Below are positions 36,902 through 45,612 of a stretch of DNA of 64,000 nt, piece after piece (positions within the stretch are counted from its first letter, which is position 1; each line of letters starts with the position of its first letter). Below the pieces are notes generated by a model. The model saw only the letters and a list, made by a program, of their open reading frames with translations, searched no databases and was not told the DNA's origin. The stretch covers positions 24,319-88,318 of the forward strand of contig NZMG01000023.1 in NCBI GenBank assembly GCA_002694465.1. The letters are read 5' to 3'. Position numbers and translations under genes: made by a program. Source of the DNA: Flavobacteriaceae bacterium (GTDB taxonomy: Bacteria > Bacteroidota > Bacteroidia > Flavobacteriales > Flavobacteriaceae).

Positions 36902-38731
36902 CTACATTTTAAGATATAAGTTGCGAAGTTTATCACGAGTTGCGATAGCTTCCCAATCATCACCAAGTGCATTCTCCCATAACGGAACCAAACTCAGTGC
37001 AATATCAATCATACTTTCCATTTGTGACTCGGTAAGATTGCTGCATATACCTTGTGGAATTTCTATGTTATGATTTTTTTTCATTTTCTTGAAAATCTTA
37101 ACATCTTCTGGGTAAAATTCATCTAAGTGATCAAAAACAATGCAATTTCCAATTCCATGTTTGGTCCCCAAGACATAAGAAAGTCCATAACTCATGGCAT
37201 GCGCTACTCCTACTTGAGAATAGGCGATGCTCATCCCTCCATGCCAAGAAGCCATCATCAATTTTTCTCGGGATTCTTGTTCAGTAAGATTGTCTTCTAA
37301 GAAAATTTGCATACATAAATCGTATGCTTTCTCACCGTAACTCTTACTGAATTCATTTAAAAAGGTACCATTTAATGATTCTACACAATGAATATAACAA
37401 TCCATCCCGGTATAGAACCATTGATTTTTAGGCACTCCAATGGTGAGTTCTGGATCAAGAATTACCTGATCATAAGGTGTAAAATCACTATTTAATCCGA
37501 GCTTCTTTTCTGGACCCGTAAGAATTGCAGTTCTTGAAACTTCGGCACCTGTTCCAGAAATTGTAGGAATTCCAACGTGATAAATTCCTTTATTCTGAAT
37601 TAAATCCCATCCTTGATAATCTGCAGCACTTCCTTTGTTAGTAAGCATTAATGAAACAGCTTTGGCTAAATCTAAAATGCTTCCACCTCCTATTCCTATA
37701 ATTCCTGAAGGAGCATAGGTAAATTCGGCCTTAATATTTTTAACTATTGTATCAACTTGTTCAGTTTTTGGTTCTTGGACTGTAGAAACAAATAACAATT
37801 TATCATTAAACCTTAGATTCATCCTATTGATGAATTCTTGATTGTTTTTAAAAACATCATCTACAATAAAAATGAAAGGAGCTTTATCTTTCCGTTCTGG
37901 AGAAATGATGGAAGTTAATTGATCAAAGCTACCACTTCCAAAAACCACTTTGGGTACCATTGGGAAGTTTCGGTACTTATTATTAACTGAAACCTTCTTC
38001 GTTTCCTTAAGTACTTTATTTGCTCTTACAAGATCTTCTGGAGTATCAATTTCTATTCCTTGAGTATTTGAAATGGCCATTTTTATATTTTTTCCATATT
38101 CTAAATATCGAATACATTCTATTTTTTCAGCAGCTTCTGTACTGCGCATGGGGAGTCGATAAAAGTCCATCAACGCGTTTTTTCTAAATGCATAAATACC
38201 TTTATGCTTATAATACTGAACCGCTACATTTTTATCTCGCGGGTATGGTATGGGAGATCGTGAAAAGTATAACGCAAAATTATCTTTATCTACAATTACC
38301 TTTACCGCATTGGGATCACTAATCTCCTTCCAGTCATTTATTTCAGTCATTAAGGAAGCTAAATCTATTTTGTCTGCATCGGCTCCATTAAAAACTGAAA
38401 GCACTTGCTCCAATCCAGATTTACTTGTAAATGGCTCATCTCCCTGAACATTTACCACAATATCTACGTCCATATTCTCAACAGCCTCCGCAATTCTATC
38501 TGAACCACAATCGTGCTCCTTCCCACTCATAATTGCCTTTCCTCTAGCCTCTTCAATAACATTAAAGATGATTTCGCTATCTGTAACTACATACACTTCG
38601 TCAAAAAGTTCTGTCTCTTTTGCTGCTTCGTAGGTCCTTACAATGACGGGTTTTCCACCTAAGTCTTGCATTAATTTTCCGGGAAATCTAGATGCGCCGT
38701 AACGCGCTGGAATCATTGCAATTATCTTCAT
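36902..38731 (-). CDS. kdsB: KdsB-KdnB fusion: CMP-Kdo synthetase fused to an iron-containing alcohol dehydrogenase
   Basis: A 609-residue protein joining two full enzymes without a stop. Residues 1-245 are a 3-deoxy-manno-octulosonate cytidylyltransferase ([25 protein letters not shown], and IEIDTPEDL). Residues 255-609 are an iron-containing alcohol dehydrogenase with NAD loop GGGS (348-351) and metal ligands Asp444, His448, His511 and His525. In Shewanella, a similar dehydrogenase, KdnB, oxidises Kdo at C8 and KdnA adds the amino group to give 8-amino-Kdo before CMP activation; I infer the same here. No KdnA aminotransferase is in the window. The acyltransferase gene follows after 12 bases. 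Confidence 0.9.
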   Translation of the reverse strand: MKIIAMIPARYGASRFPGKLMQDLGGKPVIVRTYEAAKETELFDEVYVVTDSEIIFNVIEEARGKAIMSGKEHDCGSDRIAEAVENMDVDIVVNVQGDEPFTSKSGLEQVLSVFNGADADKIDLASLMTEINDWKEISDPNAVKVIVDKDNFALYFSRSPIPYPRDKNVAVQYYKHKGIYAFRKNALMDFYRLPMRSTEAAEKIECIRYLEYGKNIKMAISNTQGIEIDTPEDLVRANKVLKETKKVSVNNKYRNFPMVPKVVFGSGSFDQLTSIISPERKDKAPFIFIVDDVFKNNQEFINRMNLRFNDKLLFVSTVQEPKTEQVDTIVKNIKAEFTYAPSGIIGIGGGSILDLAKAVSLMLTNKGSAADYQGWDLIQNKGIYHVGIPTISGTGAEVSRTAILTGPEKKLGLNSDFTPYDQVILDPELTIGVPKNQWFYTGMDCYIHCVESLNGTFLNEFSKSYGEKAYDLCMQIFLEDNLTEQESREKLMMASWHGGMSIAYSQVGVAHAMSYGLSYVLGTKHGIGNCIVFDHLDEFYPEDVKIFKKMKKNHNIEIPQGICSNLTESQMESMIDIALSLVPLWENALGDDWEAIATRDKLRNLYLKM

Positions 38732-38834
38732 TCTTGAGGTTAGAGTATTAATGTTAAGATGTAATCTAATTGAAAAGGTTGCTTCAATTTAAAATGAAAT
38801 AGAAGGACCTTTTTCGCCATCAAAAATAATAAGA

Positions 38835-39413
38835 TTAAACTCTTGGAGTGTTTTTTTTCCGCAGCTTTTTATAAAATTTATACATCAAGTAGAAAATAAA
38901 CAAGACCAACATAAAGGCTAACGGCGCCAAAATTATTGATACTAAAGACATTAGCATCGAGGTTCCTGTTTCTGCTGTTGCGACAACTGGGTTTGCTAAA
39001 CCTCCTGTGGTTGCAGAAGATGTTAAACGAATTGCAGAGGTATTTCCTTTAATAGCAGCAGCTGTTCCGCCTCCAGCAATGATGGCCAATGACCACGTTA
39101 TCAGCGGACTTAAATCACTCACAGTAGCCATCATAACAGTTGTTCCAGCAACAGCGGCAAGAGGCACTGCAATAGTATCAAGTATATTATCTACCCACGG
39201 AATATAATAACCAAAAATTTCAACAAGAGTTGCGACAGATAACGTAACAACCGCGGTTAAACTTCCTGCCCACATCCAATTTTCATTTAAAGGAATGTAG
39301 TCGAAATAGCCTGCTAGGCTAAGTACCAAAAGTGGTAGAAAAACACGAAACCCAACGGCTGCAGCTAACCCTATTCCTAAAAATACACTGAATAAAATAT
39401 CAACTGAATCCAT
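38835..39413 (-). CDS. DUF4126 family membrane protein
   Basis: A 192-residue integral membrane protein with Ala/Gly-rich helices. It is recognised as a DUF4126 member by GIGLAAAVGFRVFLPLL, GYFDYIPL and TSATTGGLANPVVATAE. About five membrane segments are seen, the last near residues 155-180, followed by a K/R-rich tail. Function is unknown. The ATG at 39413 is preceded by an in-frame GTG at 39416; either would serve. It starts 4 bases after the RecD-like stop. Confidence 0.85.
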   Translation of the reverse strand: MDSVDILFSVFLGIGLAAAVGFRVFLPLLVLSLAGYFDYIPLNENWMWAGSLTAVVTLSVATLVEIFGYYIPWVDNILDTIAVPLAAVAGTTVMMATVSDLSPLITWSLAIIAGGGTAAAIKGNTSAIRLTSSATTGGLANPVVATAETGTSMLMSLVSIILAPLAFMLVLFIFYLMYKFYKKLRKKNTPRV

Positions 39414-39417
39414 CACT

Positions 39418-40842
39418 CTAATCTACAAAAAAATCATCTTTAAAGCCTAATAAGTAAAGCTTCTCTTTTGCTCGGGTTACTGCTGTGTATAACCACCTAA
39501 GGTATTCTTTATCTATTCCGTTTGGTAAATAAGGTTGTTCAACAAATACTGTATTCCACTGTCCTCCTTGCGATTTATGACACGTGATGGCGTATGAAAA
39601 CTTAACCTGCAATGCATTAAAATATTTATTGTTCTTAATGGAAAGAAACTTTTTATAATTCGATTTTACATCGGCAAAATCCTTTTTTACTTCTTCGTAT
39701 AATTTATTTGAATCTTCATAGGAAAGCGAAGGTGTTTCCGAGGTTAGAGTATCTAAAAGCAAAACCGTTTCAAATGGTTTCATTTTTGGATAATCGACCA
39801 TTTTTACTTCAACTTCCGCAAATTTAAATCCGTAAATTTCTTTAAAAGCGTTAATTCTTAAAACTTCAATGATATCGCCATTGGCAATAAAACCCGCTTC
39901 AGAATGTGGTTTTACCCAAAAATAATTATTCTTGACCACCATTAAATAATCCCCTGTGGAAAGCTCTTCCTCTTGAAAGAGAATACGATTTCTTATATTT
40001 TGATTGTATAAATTTGCTCGCTTGTTCGAACGAACAATAATAACCGTTTCTTCATTTCCATTTTCAGAATAACTGTCATTAATAGCATCCATCACTTCTT
40101 GACCATCCATAGGTCGAATTACTTCTGGGAAATTCTTATTTTCAAATTTAAACGATTCAAAAAAGCCAGAATCTATAGCTTCTCGCATTTTTGTGGCATT
40201 TATTAAAATGCCACTTTCCTTTTGCTGTCTCACCACTTCATCAAGCTCAATAGCCACAACATTTTTATTGTAATGATTATGAAGTGTTTCTTTATCCAAG
40301 GCTGGACTAATATCCAATTTTACTGGCGGAAGCTGTGCTGTATCACCAATAAGCAATAATTTACAATTAAATCCGCTATAGACATATTGCATTAAATCAT
40401 CTAGTAGCGAACCATTTTCAAAAAGTTTGGAGTCCGCTGCAATATCGGGTATCATGGAGGCTTCATCTACAATAAAAATAGTGTTCCTATGCTTATTAGG
40501 TTGAAGCGTAAATGAAACCCCTCCTCCTTTTTCAGCCTTTGGATAGTATATTTTTTTATGAATGGTAAAAGCCTCCTTTTGACTATAATTACTAATAACT
40601 TTTGCAGCTCTTCCCGTGGGAGCCAATAAAACAGGAGATTTTTTAGCTTTCCAAAGATTTTTTACCAACGTACTTGTAAGTGTTGTTTTACCTGTACCTG
40701 CAAATCCCTTTAATAAAAAAAGAGAATTCTTAGATTCCTCAAGGCTGAATTTAGCTAGTAATTGCAAGGCTATATCTTGCTTGGGCGTTACGGTGTGCGG
40801 AAAATCGCTTTTCAGTAAACCATAAAATTGTGTAACGTCCAT
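39418..40842 (-). CDS. RecD-like superfamily 1 DNA helicase
   Basis: A 474-residue AAA/UvrD-like ATPase with Walker A GFAGTGKTTL (about 46-55), DEAS Walker B (FIVDEASMI), motif III GDTAQLPPV, and the C-terminal UvrD_C_2 segment CHKSQGGQWNTVFVE followed by YTAVTRAKEKLYLLG. It is shorter than RecD2 and has no N-terminal HhH region. It is probably a 5'-3' helicase in DNA repair or recombination; the partner nucleases are not nearby. DUF4126 follows directly. The upstream region (40843-40966) is shared with the divergent hypothetical gene. Confidence 0.92.
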   Translation of the reverse strand: MDVTQFYGLLKSDFPHTVTPKQDIALQLLAKFSLEESKNSLFLLKGFAGTGKTTLTSTLVKNLWKAKKSPVLLAPTGRAAKVISNYSQKEAFTIHKKIYYPKAEKGGGVSFTLQPNKHRNTIFIVDEASMIPDIAADSKLFENGSLLDDLMQYVYSGFNCKLLLIGDTAQLPPVKLDISPALDKETLHNHYNKNVVAIELDEVVRQQKESGILINATKMREAIDSGFFESFKFENKNFPEVIRPMDGQEVMDAINDSYSENGNEETVIIVRSNKRANLYNQNIRNRILFQEEELSTGDYLMVVKNNYFWVKPHSEAGFIANGDIIEVLRINAFKEIYGFKFAEVEVKMVDYPKMKPFETVLLLDTLTSETPSLSYEDSNKLYEEVKKDFADVKSNYKKFLSIKNNKYFNALQVKFSYAITCHKSQGGQWNTVFVEQPYLPNGIDKEYLRWLYTAVTRAKEKLYLLGFKDDFFVD

Positions 40843-40895
40843 TATAAAATTGAAGAATTAAGAGGTAAAGATAGTTAGGTTTTTTTCGGAATATA

Positions 40896-40926
40896 CTTTT
40901 ACGATTAAAAAAAAATTGTAGATTTG
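40896..40926 (+). promoter_or_regulatory. Likely promoter of the 40967 gene
   Basis: TAGATTTG (40919-40926) is an exact TAnnTTTG match. A TTTT at 40897-40900, 18 bases upstream, stands in for TTTG. The ATG lies 40 bases downstream. Confidence 0.4.
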
Positions 40927-40966
40927 CTTAGCTTGTAAATAATAAATAACTCTTCAACTATTCAAT

Positions 40967-41710
40967 ATGATTTTAATCATTGTTCTTAGCATCGTTGTAA
41001 TGATAGGTTTTGCAATTCTAGTAGCAAAATTTGTGAACCCAAAATTCAATACTTTAATTTCAATAGTGTTACTAGTACTTTGTGCCTATTTGGGGTATCA
41101 ACTATACCAATCTATCATTGGTCCTGTTCATTTTAATCAGGAAAAAGAAGAAAGATATAAAAAGGTTATTGCCAAACTAAAGGATATTAAAGCAGGGCAA
41201 CTTGCCTACCAAGAATTGAATGGGAAATTTACTGGTGATTTTGATAGCTTGGTACAATTCCTTGACACGGCTAAGTTTGCAATTACATCAAGAAGAGATA
41301 CAAGTTACGCAGATGTTGAAAAAAACAAAGCATTTGGACTTGACCCTTATAAAGGAGGTTATTATATCGAAGATATTATTATTGACACCCTTCGATTTAC
41401 AAGTATTAAAGATTCTATCTACCAAAAAAGTGATCGTTATAAAACAATGATGAAAGTTCCTGGTACCGACAAGAATTTTGAATTAGCGGCCAAAAAACTT
41501 AAAAAGAATGATGGTGTATATTCTGTTTTTGAAGCAAAAGTGTCTAAGGATATTATTCTTGAAGGACTTAACAAAGATTTGATAACACAAGAAAAGCAAG
41601 TTAACTCGGTTGACGGAGTGAATGGGCCTTATATAAAAGTAGGTTCGCTAAATGAAGTAAATACAAGTGGTAACTGGCCTAAACTATACGATTCTGTTAA
41701 AGACCAATAA
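40967..41710 (+). CDS. Hypothetical protein with two N-terminal membrane helices
   Basis: A 247-residue protein, not recognised by family. Two hydrophobic segments (about 2-23 and 32-50) anchor it, and the rest (about 55-247) is a soluble domain beginning with the charged helix EERYKKVIAKLKDIKAGQLAYQEL. The K-A-G-Q-x-A-Y-x-x-x-N-G-K-F pattern resembles the start of pilin-like soluble regions, but this is not enough to assign a role. It overlaps the downstream DUF3822 frame by 44 bases if that gene starts at its ATG. Confidence 0.8.
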   Translation: MILIIVLSIVVMIGFAILVAKFVNPKFNTLISIVLLVLCAYLGYQLYQSIIGPVHFNQEKEERYKKVIAKLKDIKAGQLAYQELNGKFTGDFDSLVQFLDTAKFAITSRRDTSYADVEKNKAFGLDPYKGGYYIEDIIIDTLRFTSIKDSIYQKSDRYKTMMKVPGTDKNFELAAKKLKKNDGVYSVFEAKVSKDIILEGLNKDLITQEKQVNSVDGVNGPYIKVGSLNEVNTSGNWPKLYDSVKDQ

Positions 41711-42500
41711 TATAAATACCAACCAAGTAAATCGATTGTCCGTTCAAGTAACTTTGTACGGACTTTCTTTTTTAGTCCTATCCTCAGAATCTAGGAAGGC
41801 TTCGCTTATTGAACGAACCTTTGAATCTGCAAGAACACCAGAGGAATTATTGGACGAATTAAAAAAAGCCTTTGTGGATGAGGAAATGCTTTCCGAAACC
41901 TTTTCGCAAGTAAGTGTCATTTTTGGCTCGCACTTTTATACCCTAGTCCCTTCCTCTCTTTTTGACGAATCGAAAGCAAGCGAATATTTAAAATTTAACA
42001 CTAAGATTCTTACAAATGATTTTGTTAGTCACGATTTGGTTGAAAGTCAGGATATTCAAGTGGTTTATGTTCCCTTTGTAAATATAAATAACTACTTATT
42101 TGAGAAATTTGGAAACTTCCAATATTTCCATAGCGCGACAGTGCTACTAAAACATTTTTTAGGTAAAGAAAAATTCACAATCAAACCCAAAGTATTTTTA
42201 AATGTAGCAAAAGATTGGTTTGATTGTATTGTGTTATCTCAAGGAAAAGTTGAACTATGTAATAGTTACCCATTTAAATCCCCTGAAGATTTTATTTATT
42301 TTACGCTTTTCGTCTTTGAACAACTTCATTTAAATCCTGATCAAGTAGATGTAAAATTAACTGGAAACATAGATAAGGAAAGTCCATTATTTGAACTTCT
42401 ATATACGTATGTAAGAAATATTTCATTTATAGAAGAAACTCCATTTTATGTTGAAAATGAAGAAAACCATAGAAACTTTATTTTAAAAGTTCATAGCTAA
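41667..42500 (+). CDS. DUF3822 family protein
   Basis: A 277-residue protein of the Bacteroidetes DUF3822 family, identified by position before rsmD and by LSVQVTLYGLSFLVLSSE plus LIPHSLF-like segments (TLVPSSLFDE). The layout of two alpha/beta halves is reminiscent of ASKHA/PilM-like proteins, but its role is unknown. The start is uncertain: the ATG at 41667 overlaps the previous gene by 44 bases, and a TTG at 41736 would give a shorter form missing the NNINTNQVN segment. Its stop overlaps the rsmD start by one base. Confidence 0.85.
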   Translation: MVTGLNYTILLKTNNINTNQVNRLSVQVTLYGLSFLVLSSESRKASLIERTFESARTPEELLDELKKAFVDEEMLSETFSQVSVIFGSHFYTLVPSSLFDESKASEYLKFNTKILTNDFVSHDLVESQDIQVVYVPFVNINNYLFEKFGNFQYFHSATVLLKHFLGKEKFTIKPKVFLNVAKDWFDCIVLSQGKVELCNSYPFKSPEDFIYFTLFVFEQLHLNPDQVDVKLTGNIDKESPLFELLYTYVRNISFIEETPFYVENEENHRNFILKVHS

Positions 42501-43036
42501 TGCGCATAATTTCAGGCAAACATAAAAGCAGAAGAATTACCCCACCTAAGGGCTTACCAGTAAGACCTACTACAGATTTTGCTAAGGAAGGCTTATTTAA
42601 TATTCTGAATAACAGAATTTCTTTTCAAGAAATTAAAGCTTTAGAACTTTTTGCTGGCACAGGAAATATTAGTTTTGAATTGGCTTCTAGAGGAGCAAAG
42701 GAAATTATAGCTGTGGATGCTGATATTGGTTGTGTTAACTTTATTAAAAAAACTTCGTTCGAATTAGACATGCCAATACAAACTTTTAAGGCAGATGTTT
42801 TCAAGTATTTAGATTTTCAAAATGGACCATTCGATCTAATCTTTGCAGACCCTCCCTATGCCTTTCCGAAAGAAAACCTTGAAGAGCTTGTTCATAAAAT
42901 AATGCATAATAATTGGCTTGCTGAAGAAGGGGTTTTAATTCTTGAACATTCCAAAGAAATTGATTTGTCACAAGTGAATTACTTTCAAGAACACAGAAGA
43001 TATGGTGGATCGGTTTTTAGCTTTTTTCAAAAATAA
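42500..43036 (+). CDS. rsmD: 16S rRNA (guanine966-N2)-methyltransferase RsmD
   Basis: A 178-residue SAM-dependent methyltransferase that modifies G966 of 16S rRNA in 30S subunits. The N-terminus RIISGKHKSRRITPP and LPVRPTTDFAKEGLFNIL are typical. The SAM loop is ELFAGTGNISFELASRGA and the catalytic motif is DPPY (FADPPYAFP). Length is normal. It follows the DUF3822 gene with a one-base overlap, the usual Bacteroidetes arrangement. Confidence 0.96.
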   Translation: MRIISGKHKSRRITPPKGLPVRPTTDFAKEGLFNILNNRISFQEIKALELFAGTGNISFELASRGAKEIIAVDADIGCVNFIKKTSFELDMPIQTFKADVFKYLDFQNGPFDLIFADPPYAFPKENLEELVHKIMHNNWLAEEGVLILEHSKEIDLSQVNYFQEHRRYGGSVFSFFQK

Positions 43037-43092
43037 CACCATCAAAATTTGAGTAAAGTAATTGGTTTTCAGTACTTTTATTGCTTTTCAAA

Positions 43093-43464
43093 ATGAAAGC
43101 ACTTCATATATTTCAACTTGATTTTGCCACAATTCAATTGTACGAAAACTATGTTATTTCGTCAATTCGGGAGGGGGTAACTCTTACCCAGCAACAATTA
43201 GATATATTTTTTGAAATATTTAATACCTATTACAACGAAAAACCGTTTGTTTCTATAGCAAATAGAGAAAATGACTATAGCCTAGACCCCAATCTTCTGA
43301 AATCAAAAAGGCATCCAAGCCTATTAGGTATAGGGGTCGTGTGCTACAACCAACGGAGCAGACAAACTGCCCAGTTTGAAAAAAATTTTTACAATGGCCC
43401 TTTTGAAATATTTGACTCTTTAGAGGATGCCATTAATTGGTCACAAAAGTTACTTGCTGAATAA
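43093..43464 (+). CDS. Small SpoIIAA/STAS-like protein (paralogue of the 26232 gene)
   Basis: A 123-residue cytoplasmic protein without signal or membrane segments. Its C-terminal half shares YS(V/L)DP, the central hydrophobic strand, FE-x-x-F and the final EAI-x-W motif with the product at 26232-26600. The ATG at 43093 is preferred to a TTG four codons earlier. Its stop codon is followed four bases later by the 3' end of the RNase P RNA on the other strand, so the two transcripts converge with no spacer. Function is unknown; the fold is inferred to be STAS/SpoIIAA-like. Confidence 0.7.
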   Translation: MKALHIFQLDFATIQLYENYVISSIREGVTLTQQQLDIFFEIFNTYYNEKPFVSIANRENDYSLDPNLLKSKRHPSLLGIGVVCYNQRSRQTAQFEKNFYNGPFEIFDSLEDAINWSQKLLAE

Positions 43465-43468
43465 AAAA

Positions 43469-43777
43469 GCAGGCCTATAAGCCGGATTCTGTATCACGCC
43501 TAATGACGCGACCCTTATCATTTATCTAGCCCCACTATTGCTAGTAGGATCCATCTGCCTACCCTCCTACATCGGGCGGGAACCCTCAAGCGTAGGTATA
43601 CGTGACATTTCACCGCATAGAGTTTACATGATTTCACTACAGCATTACCTGTACATTCTTTCTGTTGCACTAGTCCTATTCCGCCAAGGCAGAACGACGG
43701 CCGTTAGCCGCTATGCTTCCCTATAGTGTCCGGACTTTCCTCTCCTGCATTGACGCGGGAGCGATAAGGCGGCCTGC
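43469..43777 (-). ncRNA. rnpB: RNase P RNA (bacterial type A)
   Basis: The catalytic RNA that trims tRNA 5' leaders. On the minus strand it begins GCAGGCCGCC, continues GAGGAAAGTCCGGACA (P4-proximal universal segment) and ends with ACAGAATCCGGCTTAT-AGGCCTGC. The first and last GCAGGCC/GGCCTGC form P1. A run of six T follows the 3' end. About 309 bases, the usual length for Bacteroidetes. A TACTTTTG promoter box (43783-43790) lies just before the 5' end. Confidence 0.96.
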
Positions 43778-43782
43778 GTTGG

Positions 43783-43790
43783 CAAAAGTA
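43783..43790 (-). promoter_or_regulatory. -7 promoter box of rnpB
   Basis: TACTTTTG fits TAnnTTTG and ends 5 bases before the RNA 5' end, the expected distance. The -33 region is degenerate. The same box, including the following C, precedes rpsA and the ammonia-lyase gene. Confidence 0.6.
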
Positions 43791-43833
43791 CTTCAAAATG
43801 TTAATAACTAAGAGAAAATAGACTGCTAGTTTT

Positions 43834-43864
43834 TTAGAAAACTTCTCCTACCTTTTTATATTTG
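43834..43864 (+). promoter_or_regulatory. Promoter of dnaX
   Basis: TTAG, 19 bases, then TATATTTG, a match to TTTG-N19-TAnnTTTG with one -33 mismatch. The dnaX ATG is 10 bases after the -7 box, so the leader would be only a few bases. Confidence 0.45.
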
Positions 43865-43874
43865 TTTCTCTTCT

Positions 43875-45611
43875 ATGGAACATTTTATTGTATCAGCCAG
43901 AAAGTATCGCCCCTCCACTTTTGAAAGTGTCGTAGGGCAAAAAGCTATTACAAAGACTTTAGAAAATGCCATAGATAATAATCACCTTGCGCAAGCATTA
44001 CTGTTTACTGGCCCTAGAGGTGTTGGAAAAACAACCTGTGCTAGAATCTTAGCGAAAAAGATTAATGCCGATGAAAACCACAAAGAGGATGAAGATTTTG
44101 CCTTCAATATTTTTGAACTAGATGCCGCTTCAAACAATTCGGTAGATGATATTCGGAATCTAATCGACCAGGTTCGAATTCCACCACAAGTTGGAAAATA
44201 TAAAGTGTATATTATCGATGAGGTACATATGCTCTCTTCTGCTGCTTTTAATGCCTTTCTTAAAACATTAGAGGAACCCCCCAGACATGCTATTTTTATT
44301 TTAGCTACTACCGAAAAACACAAAATTATACCTACTATCCTTTCGCGATGTCAAATATTCGATTTTAAAAGAATCACTGTAAATGATATTAAACAACAAT
44401 TAGCCGAAGTAGCTAAAGCTGAAGAAATAGATGCTGAAGATGATGCTCTTCATATCATTGCTCAAAAGGCAGACGGAGCCATGAGAGACGCACTTTCAAT
44501 TTTTGACAGGGTAGTTAGCTTTTCTGGCAAAACACTTACGAGACAGGCTGTAACTGAGAATTTAAACGTACTCGACTACACCTATTACTTCGAAATGACT
44601 CAGTTGCTAATGGAAAACAAGATTCCATCGGCACTCATTCAGTTTGATGCCATTTTAGCAAAAGGATTCGATGGGCACCATTTTATCTCGGGGTTAGCGT
44701 CACATTTTAGGGATCTTTTGGTATGTAAAAACAAAGAAACTATCGATTTGTTAGAGGTGGGTGAACAGGTAAAAGAAATGTATTTAAAACAATCTGTTCA
44801 GGCATCACAAGCGTTTTTAATAGATGCCATTGAGTTAGCCAACAGTTGTGATTTAAAATATAAAAACAGCCGAAATCAACGACTATTAGTAGAATTATGC
44901 TTACTTCAATTAGGGTCTCTTACGCACGAGGCTGAAAAAAAAAATCCTAGCGACAAGCTAAAGGTAATTCCTCCCTCCTTTTTTAAAGTTTCTGAAAATC
45001 CAATTGAAAAATTAGCTTCAAAAGAAGAAGACGAAACTAAAGTTGAAGCAAGAACTGAAGAAGATTCAGAAAATGAAGTAGTAGTCAAGACTGTAAGGGA
45101 AGAAGAGAAAATTGTACTCAACCGACCACAAATTATAGCCGAGCGCAATGCGCAAAAAGTTTCAGCTTTTTCTTTAAAAAGCATTCAGAAAAAGCAAGCC
45201 ATTAAAAAAGTGCTGGTATCACAGCAACCAGATCAAGATGCGCTTCCTACTGAAGATTTTTCGGAAGAAGATTTTATTAAAGTTTGGCAGAAATACACCC
45301 AAAAACTTGAAAAACAAGGACAATTTAACATGCATTCTCACCTAACCATGGGAGTTCCTAGGCTGGAAGGAAGTTTAATTCATCTGGTATTCCCAAATAG
45401 TACCATAAAAGTAGAAGTAGAAAGGGCAAAAACAAAATTGCTCACGTACTTGCGTTCTACCCTTCAAAATTATGAGATTGACCTTTCTATTGAAGTGGAT
45501 GAAACCGAAATTAAACGATATGCATACACTCCTATAGAAAAATTTCAAAAGTTGAGTGAAAAGAATCCACTTATTGAAAATTTACGAAAAGAATTTGATC
45601 TAGATATTTAG
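43875..45611 (+). CDS. dnaX: DNA polymerase III subunit gamma/tau
   Basis: A 578-residue clamp-loader ATPase of the replisome. The AAA+ core (about 1-240) has Walker A GPRGVGKTT, Walker B IDEVHMLS, sensor 1 ATTEKHKI and the SRC (LSRCQIFDF). Domain III (about 245-350) and a tau-specific C-terminal part (from about 355, with acidic/Lys linkers) follow. The four zinc-binding Cys of E. coli DnaX are absent, as in other Flavobacteria: after ILAKKINA comes a short DENHKED loop. A run of ten A at 44935-44944 (codons 354-357) lies right after domain III, with stops soon after in both other frames; see findings. The miaE gene follows directly. Confidence 0.97.
   Translation: MEHFIVSARKYRPSTFESVVGQKAITKTLENAIDNNHLAQALLFTGPRGVGKTTCARILAKKINADENHKEDEDFAFNIFELDAASNNSVDDIRNLIDQVRIPPQVGKYKVYIIDEVHMLSSAAFNAFLKTLEEPPRHAIFILATTEKHKIIPTILSRCQIFDFKRITVNDIKQQLAEVAKAEEIDAEDDALHIIAQKADGAMRDALSIFDRVVSFSGKTLTRQAVTENLNVLDYTYYFEMTQLLMENKIPSALIQFDAILAKGFDGHHFISGLASHFRDLLVCKNKETIDLLEVGEQVKEMYLKQSVQASQAFLIDAIELANSCDLKYKNSRNQRLLVELCLLQLGSLTHEAEKKNPSDKLKVIPPSFFKVSENPIEKLASKEEDETKVEARTEEDSENEVVVKTVREEEKIVLNRPQIIAERNAQKVSAFSLKSIQKKQAIKKVLVSQQPDQDALPTEDFSEEDFIKVWQKYTQKLEKQGQFNMHSHLTMGVPRLEGSLIHLVFPNSTIKVEVERAKTKLLTYLRSTLQNYEIDLSIEVDETEIKRYAYTPIEKFQKLSEKNPLIENLRKEFDLDI
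44935..44944 (+). other. Ten-adenine run in dnaX, candidate slippage site
   Basis: GAA AAA AAA AAT at codons 354-357 contains ten consecutive A. One extra A in the mRNA, or a -1 ribosome shift, would give K-K-K-S then TAG and a protein of 358 residues, which is domain I-III, comparable to gamma. One fewer A gives a stop after about eight codons. Known slippage in Thermus dnaX uses a similar A run. Confidence 0.5.
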
Positions 45612-45612
45612 A

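Noticed and set aside
43538..43726. A 62-codon plus-strand frame
   Set aside because: It lies wholly within the RNase P RNA gene on the other strand and resembles no protein family.
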